Positions 18,636-25,440 of a stretch of DNA of 25,447 nt are shown here, in pieces. The notes under the pieces were generated by a model, which was not told where the DNA came from, ran no database searches, and worked only from the letters and a program-made list of their open reading frames with translations. The stretch spans positions 1 through 25,447 of the forward strand of contig URNG01000038.1 of assembly GCA_900549295.1 (NCBI GenBank). The letters run 5' to 3'. This DNA is from an uncultured Rhodocyclaceae bacterium (GTDB taxonomy: Bacteria; Pseudomonadota; Gammaproteobacteria; Burkholderiales; Rhodocyclaceae). Made by a program: the position numbers and the translations under genes. The first letter of the stretch is position 1, and each line of letters begins with the position of its first letter.

Positions 18636-20348
18636 CTATTCTGCCCCAGGGGGACACCCATCTGCTACAGGATTTGAACAGCGTTTCAAACCAAAGTTTT
18701 CCAATACAGCCAAAAGCTCAGGATTGGCACGAGATTCATTATGAAAAACACTCAGCCCTTCCTCTAACCCATCAACACCATAAATCGACTTCAGCCTATT
18801 CAAGTAATACAAGGATTTGTCGTTGTTATTATTTATCGAAAATATATAAGCGGTTTTAATAAAAACAAATCTCCTCGGGTAGCGCGCAGCAAACAACTCG
18901 ATTTCGTTTAGCAATGGAGCAGAATAATTACGCCCTACCGGCAGATTCACGAACTCCATATACTTTATGAAATTACTGTAAAACGCACTTGAAACCAAGC
19001 CCATATCTGCTGATACGTTTTTTTCATTATTCAAAGCAGCCCTATAATCCGCCTCAATTCTTGCATACCCCTGCCACAAAAAAACAACAAAAACCATTCC
19101 AAGCAGAAAAACCATTGCCAAAAGCGGCTTTGAGACTACCACCCCTTCCTCTTTTTTTGCACCATCCCCCTCAACAACACCTAACAAAAACCCTGCTGGC
19201 AGCAGAATATAAAGGTAAGCATGCGGATACTCGAAGAAAGAATGTGTTATAAAAAACAAGAACCCAATCCATGCAGCAAACCCCGCATTTGTACTGATGC
19301 GAAAAAACGCCCTACCAAACCACAACAGCATCAGCAAAACCAGGAGCGAGCCAAGCCACGGCCCATTCCACAAAAGCAGATCCAGAATAATATTGTGTGA
19401 ATAGTGGTAGAAGATAGGCTGAGGTGCTTTATCCGCCAGCGCACTGTGCGCCGACTCAATTTGCCCCCAACCAAATCCATACCACGGGCCATGCGTTATA
19501 AAATAAACAGCCTGGCTATACATTTCCATCCGGTGAGTTTGCCTGGCACGCTCCAGCAGCGGTTCAACCTGAGCACTACCAAACTCCCCAAGCCAAGGGA
19601 GAACAAGCACAAATCCCACATAGACTAATACCCAAAGCAGCACATGCCTGGTCTTTGTATATAGGCGAACATTTCTGCTCAACAAATACCAGGAAAAAGG
19701 AAGCACCGCAGCAACCACCCAAGTTGTTCTGGATTGGGTCAAAGCAAGACCAAAGATGATTATTATCGCAACAATTCCAGCACAAAGCCGATTAACTATG
19801 TTTTTTTCAAACAAATACAACAAACTAGCAACAGAAAACCCTAAAATGGTTGCAAGATTATTGGGTTGACCTATATTAGCGTAAGGGCGCGAGCCCCCTT
19901 CAAGAGGCGTAAGCCAAGCAACATCAACGCTCTTGGCCCAACCGAGCCACTGGGCAGCAGCAATAAAAACAGAAAACACGCCTCCTGCCAAAAATGTCAG
20001 GCTGACCAGCTTCAGAACATCAAAATCCTGAACCTTGTTGGAATTTCTACCAACAAACAGAGCGATGCCAAACAATAATATATAAGCCAGACTCTGAAGC
20101 ATATCGCCTGCATATTGGATAACACCGCTGGCGTACTGAGCAAGTGGAATAACAGCCACTGCGATAACAAACAAATCGGTTTTTTTTGCAGCAGCCTTTG
20201 AATTACCGTATATGAACGAAAAAAAAGCAACGAGCACGGCGATGGCAGCAAGAAACTCTTGATGCGCCGTTTGCCACGGAGGAAAATGAGCAGGCAAAAG
20301 CCAGCTCATAACCATAAAAACAGAATATATTGCGAATATTATTTTCAT
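18636..20348 (-). CDS. PglL/Wzy-family O-oligosaccharyltransferase (probable pilin glycosylation)
   Basis: 570 residues with 10-12 membrane helices. The N-terminal half has the PglL-type segment RPYANIGQPNNLATIL; the large periplasmic loop has QAVYFITHGPWYGFGWGQ and the Wzy_C-like YSHNIILDLLLWNGPWLG with its conserved histidine; the C-terminal 150 residues are soluble and helical. Family members move a lipid-linked glycan to Ser/Thr of pilins or other periplasmic proteins. It lies directly downstream of a type IV pilin gene on the same strand, the usual place for pilin-specific enzymes. Base composition is clearly more AT-rich than the flanking genes, with many AAA, ATT and TTT codons, suggesting acquisition from elsewhere. 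No Shine-Dalgarno precedes ATG 20348; a hairpin occupies that position. O-antigen ligase or polymerase is the alternative. Confidence 0.85.
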   Translation of the reverse strand: MKIIFAIYSVFMVMSWLLPAHFPPWQTAHQEFLAAIAVLVAFFSFIYGNSKAAAKKTDLFVIAVAVIPLAQYASGVIQYAGDMLQSLAYILLFGIALFVGRNSNKVQDFDVLKLVSLTFLAGGVFSVFIAAAQWLGWAKSVDVAWLTPLEGGSRPYANIGQPNNLATILGFSVASLLYLFEKNIVNRLCAGIVAIIIIFGLALTQSRTTWVVAAVLPFSWYLLSRNVRLYTKTRHVLLWVLVYVGFVLVLPWLGEFGSAQVEPLLERARQTHRMEMYSQAVYFITHGPWYGFGWGQIESAHSALADKAPQPIFYHYSHNIILDLLLWNGPWLGSLLVLLMLLWFGRAFFRISTNAGFAAWIGFLFFITHSFFEYPHAYLYILLPAGFLLGVVEGDGAKKEEGVVVSKPLLAMVFLLGMVFVVFLWQGYARIEADYRAALNNEKNVSADMGLVSSAFYSNFIKYMEFVNLPVGRNYSAPLLNEIELFAARYPRRFVFIKTAYIFSINNNNDKSLYYLNRLKSIYGVDGLEEGLSVFHNESRANPELLAVLENFGLKRCSNPVADGCPPGAE

Positions 20349-20352
20349 ACAA

Positions 20353-20384
20353 AAAACAAAAGCGCCTTTCGGCGCTTTTGTTTT
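20353..20384. terminator. 14-bp perfect hairpin terminator between the pilin and the oligosaccharyltransferase
   Basis: AAAACAAAAGCGCC (20353-20366), loop TTTC, GGCGCTTTTGTTTT (20371-20384). It lies 8 bases after the pilin stop and 4 bases before the ATG of the downstream gene on the minus strand. T-runs on both strands make it a strong candidate for a terminator that limits read-through from the pilin promoter. Confidence 0.85.
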
Positions 20385-20392
20385 AATTTAAA

Positions 20393-20749
20393 TTACCGAT
20401 ATTCACATGCCCCACTACCTGCATCGCACTGAACGTCTTTCTTGATGGTGGCATTACCCTTCGTTGCCGTCGTAAAGACAGCAGAGGCTCCGTTAGTATA
20501 GGATGCGCTCGTCAGAGCCTGGTTGATGCCCGTACATGCATTCCCGGCAAAGGGTGCCGGATCTTCGTCATTAGACATGTTCGCTACCGCAGCACCCATA
20601 TAGGCTTTTGCTTCAGCCATACAGGCACCATTGGCAGACTTCTGCGTGTAGTCGCGGTACTGCGGCAGCGCCACAGCAGCCAGAATACCGATAATGGCCA
20701 CGACGATCATCAGTTCGATCAGGGTAAAACCTTGTTGCATCTTTTTCAT
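20393..20749 (-). CDS. pilA: Type IV major pilin (PilA-like prepilin)
   Basis: 118-residue prepilin from ATG 20749, with a clear AAGGAG Shine-Dalgarno 7 bases upstream. The leader MKKMQQG is cut before Phe by prepilin peptidase; the mature start FTLIELMIVVAIIGILAAVALPQY has Glu at position 5 and the long hydrophobic helix. The globular part is short (about 90 residues), with four Cys (NGAC, GNAC, VQC and GAC near the end) that can form one or two disulfides, and is rich in Ser, Thr, Ala and Asn, hence possible O-glycan sites for the enzyme encoded next. A sigma-54 promoter lies about 40 bases upstream. It is the only pilus gene in the window; the assembly genes must lie elsewhere. Minor pilin is the alternative, but the strong expression signals favour a major pilin. 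Confidence 0.93.
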   Translation of the reverse strand: MKKMQQGFTLIELMIVVAIIGILAAVALPQYRDYTQKSANGACMAEAKAYMGAAVANMSNDEDPAPFAGNACTGINQALTSASYTNGASAVFTTATKGNATIKKDVQCDAGSGACEYR

Positions 20750-20798
20750 ATTGCATCTCCTTGGAGGATAAGGCGGGGAACTCCGCTGACACCCCTCA

Positions 20799-20814
20799 AG
20801 CAATACACATGCCA
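20799..20814 (-). promoter_or_regulatory. Sigma-54 (RpoN) promoter of the pilin gene
   Basis: On the minus strand, TGGCATGTGTATTGCT matches the -24/-12 consensus (TGGCAC-N5-TTGCW) with a single mismatch, and GG and GC are exactly 10 bases apart. The -12 GC falls at 20801-20800, so transcription would start near 20788, giving a leader of about 40 bases. RpoN with the PilS/PilR system controls pilA in Pseudomonas and relatives. PilR-binding sites were not identified. Confidence 0.75.
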
Positions 20815-21191
20815 GAAAAACGATACCACTTGATTTCCCTTGAATTTCAAGTCATTACAGCCATTCCATCGTCACGCATCGGCCCGGAAAAATTCTCCTC
20901 TGGTTGACGGAGAATGCCTGACACACCCAAATGGCTGTGCCAAGCCCACCCTGGCACACCACCAACGAGCACGCCGGGTAAAAGGGTGGCTCGGTTTTCC
21001 GGGACCACTTGGAGTTTGTTGGATAATTTACCGGGCAAAGAACACCTATCAGGCACGATGAACCGCGCGCCTACAGGGCGCGGAAAGGAACGCACTGCAA
21101 CCGTCGGGAATAGGGGTTGCGCGACGCTGCCGGATTCAGCTCCTTCCCGGATTGGTCGCCGCATCACCCATTTGTGCCGCCGTTTGTACCA
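20815..21191. other. Non-coding stretch with several stem-loops upstream of the pilin gene
   Basis: About 375 bases with no recognisable gene. Perfect inverted repeats are ATTCTCC/GGAGAAT (20892-20898, 20909-20915), TGTGCCA/TGGCACA (20936-20942, 20952-20958) and CGCGCC/GGCGCG (21066-21071, 21077-21082), and GGTAAA/TTTACC encloses the middle. Short frames exist on both strands but resemble nothing I know. It may contain upstream activator sites for the sigma-54 promoter, a small RNA, or remnants of a mobile element. Confidence 0.4.
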
Positions 21192-22217
21192 CTAATGCTC
21201 CCCGATCACGCCTGCGAGCGATTGGGCGGTGAGTACGGCATTGACCCAGGTTTCCAGTTGCGTTTGCGTGGCTTGTTCCAGGCGTTCTTCGGCCCAGGGC
21301 GGGAGGGGGCCGAAACGCAAGCGCAGCAGGCGGGACAGCAAGCAGTGCGCGGCGGTAGTTTCGCCTTCTTGGCGGCCTTCTTGGCGGCCTTCCTGCCGCC
21401 CTTCCACACGACCTTCCTTGCGCCCTTTCTGGCGCAGTTCCTCACCCCACTCGTCGACTCGTTCAGCCAGCATGGTGTCGAACTCATGTAACACATTGAT
21501 TTATTTGATAGTTTGACCCGGATTCGGTTTCTTGAAAATGGCCCGGTTGAAAAAAACAACGAAGGTACGGCGCAGGCTGTCGTGGGCTGGGCTTTTGAGG
21601 TGGCTGACCAGGGCGGCGGTAGCTTCGCGCAGGGCGTGCGGGTCGGGGGCACTGGTTTCGAGGCGGATGAGCAGGGCCAGCAGGTTGTCGGACAAGCGCC
21701 ACAGTTCTTCTGCCGGTACGCGGCCTTCGTCGAGCAGGTGGTAGCGGAATTTTGGCTGCCAGCGGGCGAGGCTGCCGGAGGCGGCAATGAGATCGGCGAT
21801 TTCCTGCTGCGTGGCCTGCCAGCGGGGCTGGCCGTTGTAGAGCACCAGAGGGAAAACCGGCGGCAGTTTTTCGCCGGGGCTGATCTGCTTGCCCTTGAGC
21901 AAATCCTGATAGAGCAGGCAGACGTAGGTAAGCACGCGCAGTGCCATCCACGGATCGCTGCGGCTCTGGAATTCGATCAGCAGGTAGAGGTAGAGCTATT
22001 CGCGGCGGCCATCTGGCAGGTTCAGACGTACCCGCCAGATGATGTCGTCGCTGCGCTGTTGCAGTGCTTCGCTGATGTACTGGCCGTTGGGTTCTTCCAG
22101 GGTGGAAAAGTCGATGTGCTCGACCCACGCCTCATGAACGAAGCAGCGCAGCAGGCTTTCGACCATCGGCGGGTAGGACAAGAGCTGTTTGTAGAGGCCG
22201 TCGTAAGGGGTGGGCAT
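21192..22217 (-). pseudogene. Rpn-family recombination-promoting nuclease (Transposase_31 type), interrupted by two in-frame stops
   Basis: One minus frame of 342 codons covers the whole family from MPTPYDGLYKQLLSYP to GVIGEH without any frameshift, but is broken by TAG at 21998-21996 and TAA at 21503-21501. The first replaces a tryptophan codon (RRE-stop-LYLYLLIEFQS; relatives read W here). PD-(D/E)XK residues are the Asp in YDGLYK, the Asp in DDIIWRV and the Glu in LIEFQS; the stop separates the second from the third, so the nuclease should be dead unless the stop is read through. The middle piece (21501-21947) and C-terminal piece (21192-21494) remain open and could be read from internal starts. 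The C-terminal piece has degenerate Gly-Arg-x-Glu repeats and a helical tail typical of the family (DUF4351 region). Confidence 0.85.
21365..21424. repeat. 12-bp tandem repeats inside the Rpn-family pseudogene
   Basis: Two exact copies of CTTCTTGGCGGC (21365-21376, 21377-21388) are followed by three degenerate copies to 21424. On the minus strand they encode repeating Glu-Gly-Arg-Gln-type tetrapeptides. Such expandable repeats are usual in the linker of Rpn/Transposase_31 proteins. Confidence 0.75.
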
Positions 22218-22360
22218 GGCATGCTCGGGCTGGGAATCGCCAAAATAATGCCACCGGAATTCATTTTACAGAAAAAAATAGGGGCAGGCGCGTTGGACAA
22301 ATGGAGTTATTCCCTTTGCCGCTTGCTCGCCCTCAACTCCCTCAAAAATTTCAGCGATGG

Positions 22361-22555
22361 TCAGTTAAAACCAAGGCTTTCGAGTTGCAGGGTTTCATCG
22401 AGGGCGAAGGGGTGCAGCACCTAGTGGCCGCTGGTGTTGCGGCGGAAAACTTCGATGCGCCGGGCTTCGAGGCTGACCAGGACATGTTCCTGCAGCGCCG
22501 GAAGCTGGCGGTAGGCGGCAAACTTGTTGCCTCGGTCGTAGGCTTCGGTGCTGGA
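22361..22555 (-). pseudogene. C-terminal remnant of a Uma2-family (DUF820) nuclease gene with internal stop
   Basis: Minus-strand residues SSTEAYDRGNKFAAYRQLP, LQEHVLVSLEARRIEVFRRN, then GH-stop-VLHPFALDETLQLESLGFN, match the last third of Uma2 proteins. The TAG at 22423-22421 is where relatives carry tryptophan (GxW-x-L). The N-terminal part and most of the PD-(D/E)XK core are missing; residues before SSTEAYD (LGVPAGRQR) do not fit the family and mark a junction. It fills most of the gap between the Rpn pseudogene and the helix-turn-helix/Sel1 gene. The rest of that gap (22218-22360) holds nothing I recognise. Confidence 0.7.
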
Positions 22556-22636
22556 GCGCTGGCGTCCCGCCGGCACTCCCAGGTGAGATGCAAGGATCTT
22601 CATCGTCCACCAAACCGCCTACCCCACGCCTTCCGG

Positions 22637-22642
22637 TAAAAT
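22637..22642 (+). promoter_or_regulatory. Candidate -10 box for the HTH/Sel1 gene
   Basis: TAAAAT (context CCGGTAAAATGGTGCG) lies 29 bases upstream of ATG 22672. No clear -35 is seen. Confidence 0.35.
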
Positions 22643-22671
22643 GGTGCGCTGAATTCAAACCCGAAGCCCCT

Positions 22672-23136
22672 ATGAAACCCTGCATCAGCCTGAATACCGC
22701 CACGCTCATCACCGGGATCAGCCGCCGCACGCTGTGGCGCCATGTCGCCAACAGCCTCCTGCAGAAACTGCACACCCCCAGCGGCCAGAGCGCCCAGGTG
22801 GTACTGGCGGATGTACTCAAGCTGGGGGAAATCACCTTCACCGAGCGGGAAACAGCCGATCTGCTCGCCGCCGACAAAGGTGAGGCCAGGGCGCAGAACG
22901 CCATGGGGATATTCTTTCATCGACGCAAAAACCATGCCGCCGCCTGCGCCTGGTTCGACAAGGCCGCCCGCCAGAACCACGCCGATGCGCTCCAGTGGCT
23001 GGCGATCTACCACGCCGCCGGCCACCAGGGTGGCGAGCCGGACGAAGCAGCCGCCCTCGATTACCTGGAAGCCGCCGCGCGGGCCGGCCACAGCATCGCG
23101 CAGGCCCAGCTTGAGACTTTGCGCGCGAGCGAGTGA
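22672..23136 (+). CDS. Small protein with N-terminal HTH-like segment and Sel1-type repeats
   Basis: 154 residues from ATG 22672 (MKPCISLNTATLITGISRRTLWRHV); a longer frame from 22588 runs through the promoter and the Uma2 remnant and is rejected. Residues about 5-30 look like a helix-turn-helix of the MerR/excisionase kind (TATLITGISRRTLWRHV). Residues about 75-150 hold two Sel1-type helical repeats (KGEARAQNAMGIFFHRRKNHAAACAWFDKAARQNHADALQWLAIYH, then DEAAALDYLEAAARAGHSIAQAQL). Sel1 repeats bind other proteins. There is no signal peptide, so it should be cytoplasmic. Whether it regulates transcription cannot be told from sequence. GC content is like the core genome, so it probably marks the right end of the accessory region. 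Confidence 0.75.
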   Translation: MKPCISLNTATLITGISRRTLWRHVANSLLQKLHTPSGQSAQVVLADVLKLGEITFTERETADLLAADKGEARAQNAMGIFFHRRKNHAAACAWFDKAARQNHADALQWLAIYHAAGHQGGEPDEAAALDYLEAAARAGHSIAQAQLETLRASE

Positions 23137-23146
23137 AGCGCCCCAA

Positions 23147-23239
23147 GCGGCCGGGAGATCGCGGGGCCCGGCCTGAAAACGCGAGCCGGCCGCATGAATG
23201 AACGGGCGCGCCCTTTCTGCCAGTTGCGCAGCGCGCCCG
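23147..23239. repeat. GC-rich inverted repeats between the HTH/Sel1 gene and the DHH gene
   Basis: GCGGCCGG (23147-23154) pairs with CCGGCCGC (23186-23193), and CGGGCGCGC (23203-23211) pairs perfectly with GCGCGCCCG (23231-23239). The genes are convergent here, so the hairpins may help end transcription, but no T-run follows either one. Confidence 0.45.
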
Positions 23240-23252
23240 CTGCCAAGCCCGT

Positions 23253-24185
23253 TCAGCCGTCGGCGTTGATGCGGGCAATCAAAGCCTGCAAGACCGCTGC
23301 TGCTTCGTCATTCGCAACCTGGCAGGTGCCGGCGTTTTCGTGGCCGCCACCGCCGTATTGCAGCATCAGTTCGCCGATGTTGGTTTTCGAGCTGCGGTCG
23401 AGAATGGATTTGCCGGTGGCGAAAACGGTATTCTGCTTCTGCACGCCCCACAGGACGTGGATGGAGATGTTCTGCGCCGGGAAAAGGGCGTAGATCATGA
23501 AGCGGTTGGTGGCGTAGATGGTTTCTTCGTTACGCAGATCGAGCACCACCAGATTGCCGTGCACGCTGGCGCAGCGCTGGATCTGTTCGCTGGCCTTGGC
23601 GGCGTGTTCGAAATAGAGATCGACCCGCTCCTTGACGTCGGGCAGGCGCAGGATGTCGTCGATGCCGTGGTTGCGGCAGTACTGGATGAGATCCATCATC
23701 AACTGGTAGTTGCTGACGCGGAATTCGCGGAAGCGCCCGAGGCCGGTACGCGAATCCATCAGGTAGTTGAGCAGCACCCAGCCCGTCGGCGCGAGGATTT
23801 CGTCGCGCGAGAACTGCGCCGAATCGGCCTTGTCGACGGCCGCCATCATGTCGCCGAAGGCGGCCGGGAAGCGCGTCTTGCCGCCGAAATGCTCATAGAC
23901 GACGCGGGCGGCGGAGGGCGCATCGGGCAGGATGATGTGCTCCGGGCGCTCGCCGGTGTTGCGCACGGTTTCCGAAAGGTGGTGGTCGAACGCCAGATGC
24001 ACGCCCGGCACGTAGGGCAGGTTGGTGGTGATGTCGCGCCCGGTGATCTCGACCTTACCGTCCTGCATGTCCTTGGGGTGAACGAACTTGATGTCGTCGA
24101 TCATTTCCAGCTCGTTCAGCAATACGGCACAGACGAGGCCATCGAAGTCGCTGCGGGTGACCAGACGGTATTTGGCTGCGGACAT
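23253..24185 (-). CDS. DHH-family phosphoesterase (exopolyphosphatase-like)
   Basis: 310 residues from ATG 24185, chosen because of the AGGAG 7 bases upstream; the frame stays open to 25013 only as antisense of efp. Motif I RSDFDGLVCA (Asp13, Asp15), the DHH motif in LAFDHHLSET (Asp67-His68-His69), further acidic residues in MAAVDKADSAQF, and C-terminal DHHA1-like GGGGHENAGTCQV. DHH enzymes use two Mn2+ ions to hydrolyse phosphoesters, including short oligonucleotides, cyclic dinucleotide products, pyrophosphate and polyphosphate; the substrate here is not determined. It is divergent from efp across about 200 bases. Confidence 0.88.
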   Translation of the reverse strand: MSAAKYRLVTRSDFDGLVCAVLLNELEMIDDIKFVHPKDMQDGKVEITGRDITTNLPYVPGVHLAFDHHLSETVRNTGERPEHIILPDAPSAARVVYEHFGGKTRFPAAFGDMMAAVDKADSAQFSRDEILAPTGWVLLNYLMDSRTGLGRFREFRVSNYQLMMDLIQYCRNHGIDDILRLPDVKERVDLYFEHAAKASEQIQRCASVHGNLVVLDLRNEETIYATNRFMIYALFPAQNISIHVLWGVQKQNTVFATGKSILDRSSKTNIGELMLQYGGGGHENAGTCQVANDEAAAVLQALIARINADG

Positions 24186-24349
24186 GAAACGTCTCCTGCG
24201 TGGGTGTGATTGGGTTGAAAGTCGAGAATCTAAACGATTTTCGGCGTGCCGTGGTAAGCGGCCCAGGCACAGAGGCGCGCAGGGACGCCACTTCCCGCGG
24301 CCCGTCCCGGAATTGCGCGCCGGCTGCGTCGGCGCATGCGGCAACGCGG

Positions 24350-24355
24350 TATAAT
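24350..24355 (+). promoter_or_regulatory. Candidate -10 box of efp
   Basis: A perfect TATAAT (context ACGCGGTATAATCGCGCG) lies 34 bases before ATG 24390. No matching -35 or extended -10 is visible. Confidence 0.5.
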
Positions 24356-24389
24356 CGCGCGTTTTTTTCTGCTTTGGGACAATTGCAAG

Positions 24390-24950
24390 ATGAAGATCGC
24401 TCAGGAACTGCGCTCCGGTAACGTCATCATGGTCGGCGGCCAGCCGCTCGTGGTGCAGAAAACCGAATACAACAAATCTGGCCGCAATGCTGCCGTGGTC
24501 AAGATGAAACTCAAGAACCTGCTCTCCGGCAACCCGTCGGAAGCGGTGTACAAGGCCGACGACAAGTTCGAGGTCGTCATCCTGGAAAAGAAGGAAGCCA
24601 GCTATTCCTACTTCGCCGATCCGATGTACGTGTTCATGGACCCCGACTACAACCAGTTCGAGGTGGAAGCCGAGAACATGACCGATGCCCTCAAGTACCT
24701 CGACGACGGCATGACCTGCGAAGTGGTGTTCTACGACGGCAAGGCGATTTCCGTCGAACTGCCGACCTCGCTCGTGCGCGAAGTCGAATACACCGAACCC
24801 GCCGTCAAAGGCGATACTTCCGGCAAGGTCATGAAACCGGCCCGCATCAAGCCGACCGGCTTCGAACTGCCAGTTCCGGCCTTCGTCGAAATCGGTGACA
24901 AGATCGAAATCGACACCCGCACCGACGAATACCGCAGCCGCACCAAGTAA
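24390..24950 (+). CDS. efp: Translation elongation factor P
   Basis: 186 residues from ATG 24390 (MKIAQELRSGNVIMV). All three barrel domains are present: the KOW-like N-domain, the middle OB domain (YSYFADPMYVFMDPDYNQFEVEAENM), and the C-domain ending TGFELPVPAFVEIGDKIEIDTRTDEYRSR. EF-P binds between the ribosomal P and E sites and relieves stalling at polyproline. The modified loop reads NKSGRNA with Arg32, so this is the type rhamnosylated by EarP in Pseudomonas and Neisseria, not the lysylated type. earP, often a neighbour, is not in this window; the gene on the other side is the divergent DHH phosphoesterase. Confidence 0.97.
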   Translation: MKIAQELRSGNVIMVGGQPLVVQKTEYNKSGRNAAVVKMKLKNLLSGNPSEAVYKADDKFEVVILEKKEASYSYFADPMYVFMDPDYNQFEVEAENMTDALKYLDDGMTCEVVFYDGKAISVELPTSLVREVEYTEPAVKGDTSGKVMKPARIKPTGFELPVPAFVEIGDKIEIDTRTDEYRSRTK

Positions 24951-24968
24951 GTCCCGGGCGGCCCCGCC

Positions 24969-25011
24969 GCCCATCCCTCCCCCCTCCCCCCTTCTCTCCC
25001 CCCTTCTCACC
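24969..25011 (+). repeat. Polypyrimidine leader before argC
   Basis: More than 40 bases that are almost all C and T (CCCATCCCTCCCCCCTCCCC, then CTTCTCTCCCCCCTTCTC) run up to ACC-ATG of argC. No Shine-Dalgarno is present. It resembles the tract before dnaG at 14178-14223. Confidence 0.7.
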
Positions 25012-25440
25012 ATGCCCTACACAGTCTTTGTCGACGGTCAGGAAGGCACCACCGGCCTGCAGATCAATGAATATCTGGCGCAGCGCAGCGACATCGAAGT
25101 GCTGCGGATTGCGCCGGAGAAGCGCAAGGATCTCGCCGAGCGCAAGCGGCTGATCAATGCGTCCGACGTCACTTTCCTGTGCCTGCCCGATGCCGCTGCC
25201 AAGGAATCGGTGGGTCTGGTGGAAAACCCGAACACCTGCGTCATCGACGCTTCCACCGCGCACCGGGTGAATCCGGACTGGGTGTTCGGCCTGCCCGAAC
25301 TGTGCCTGGAGCAGCGCGCCAGAATTCGCGCCAGCAAGCGCATCGCCAATCCGGGCTGCCATGCCAGCGCTTTCATCCTGGCCGTGCGCCCGCTGATCGC
25401 CAGCGGCTTTGTTCCCCCCGGCACCCCCCCTGCCGCCTGA
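25012..25440 (+). CDS. argC: N-acetyl-gamma-glutamyl-phosphate reductase (type 2 ArgC), 5' part, apparently frameshifted
   Basis: From ATG 25012 the frame gives 142 residues before TGA 25438-25440; complete type 2 ArgC proteins are about 310. The N-terminus has the NADP-binding GQEGTTGLQI, LCLPDAAAKE, IDASTAHR and the catalytic cysteine in NPGCHASAFILAVRPL. ArgC reduces N-acetyl-glutamyl phosphate in arginine synthesis. After RPLIASGFV the translation turns into PPGTPPAA-stop, unlike the family; this part of the DNA is CCCCCC and CCCCCCC runs, so a one-base insertion or deletion is the likely cause. In another frame the last codons read on without a stop to the window edge. The gene may be intact apart from a sequence error, or truly broken. 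Confidence 0.85.
   Translation: MPYTVFVDGQEGTTGLQINEYLAQRSDIEVLRIAPEKRKDLAERKRLINASDVTFLCLPDAAAKESVGLVENPNTCVIDASTAHRVNPDWVFGLPELCLEQRARIRASKRIANPGCHASAFILAVRPLIASGFVPPGTPPAA

Noticed and set aside
20847..21167. 106-codon minus-strand frame upstream of the pilin
   Set aside because: No start signals and no similarity that I could name; it overlaps several stem-loops. Kept as non-coding.
21365..21424. Possible CRISPR-like short repeats
   Set aside because: The 12-bp units are directly adjacent without spacers and lie in a coding frame as Gly-Arg-x-Glu repeats.
24186..25013. N-terminal extension of the DHH phosphoesterase frame
   Set aside because: The frame stays open through the antisense of efp, but family similarity and an AGGAG Shine-Dalgarno both fix the start at 24185.
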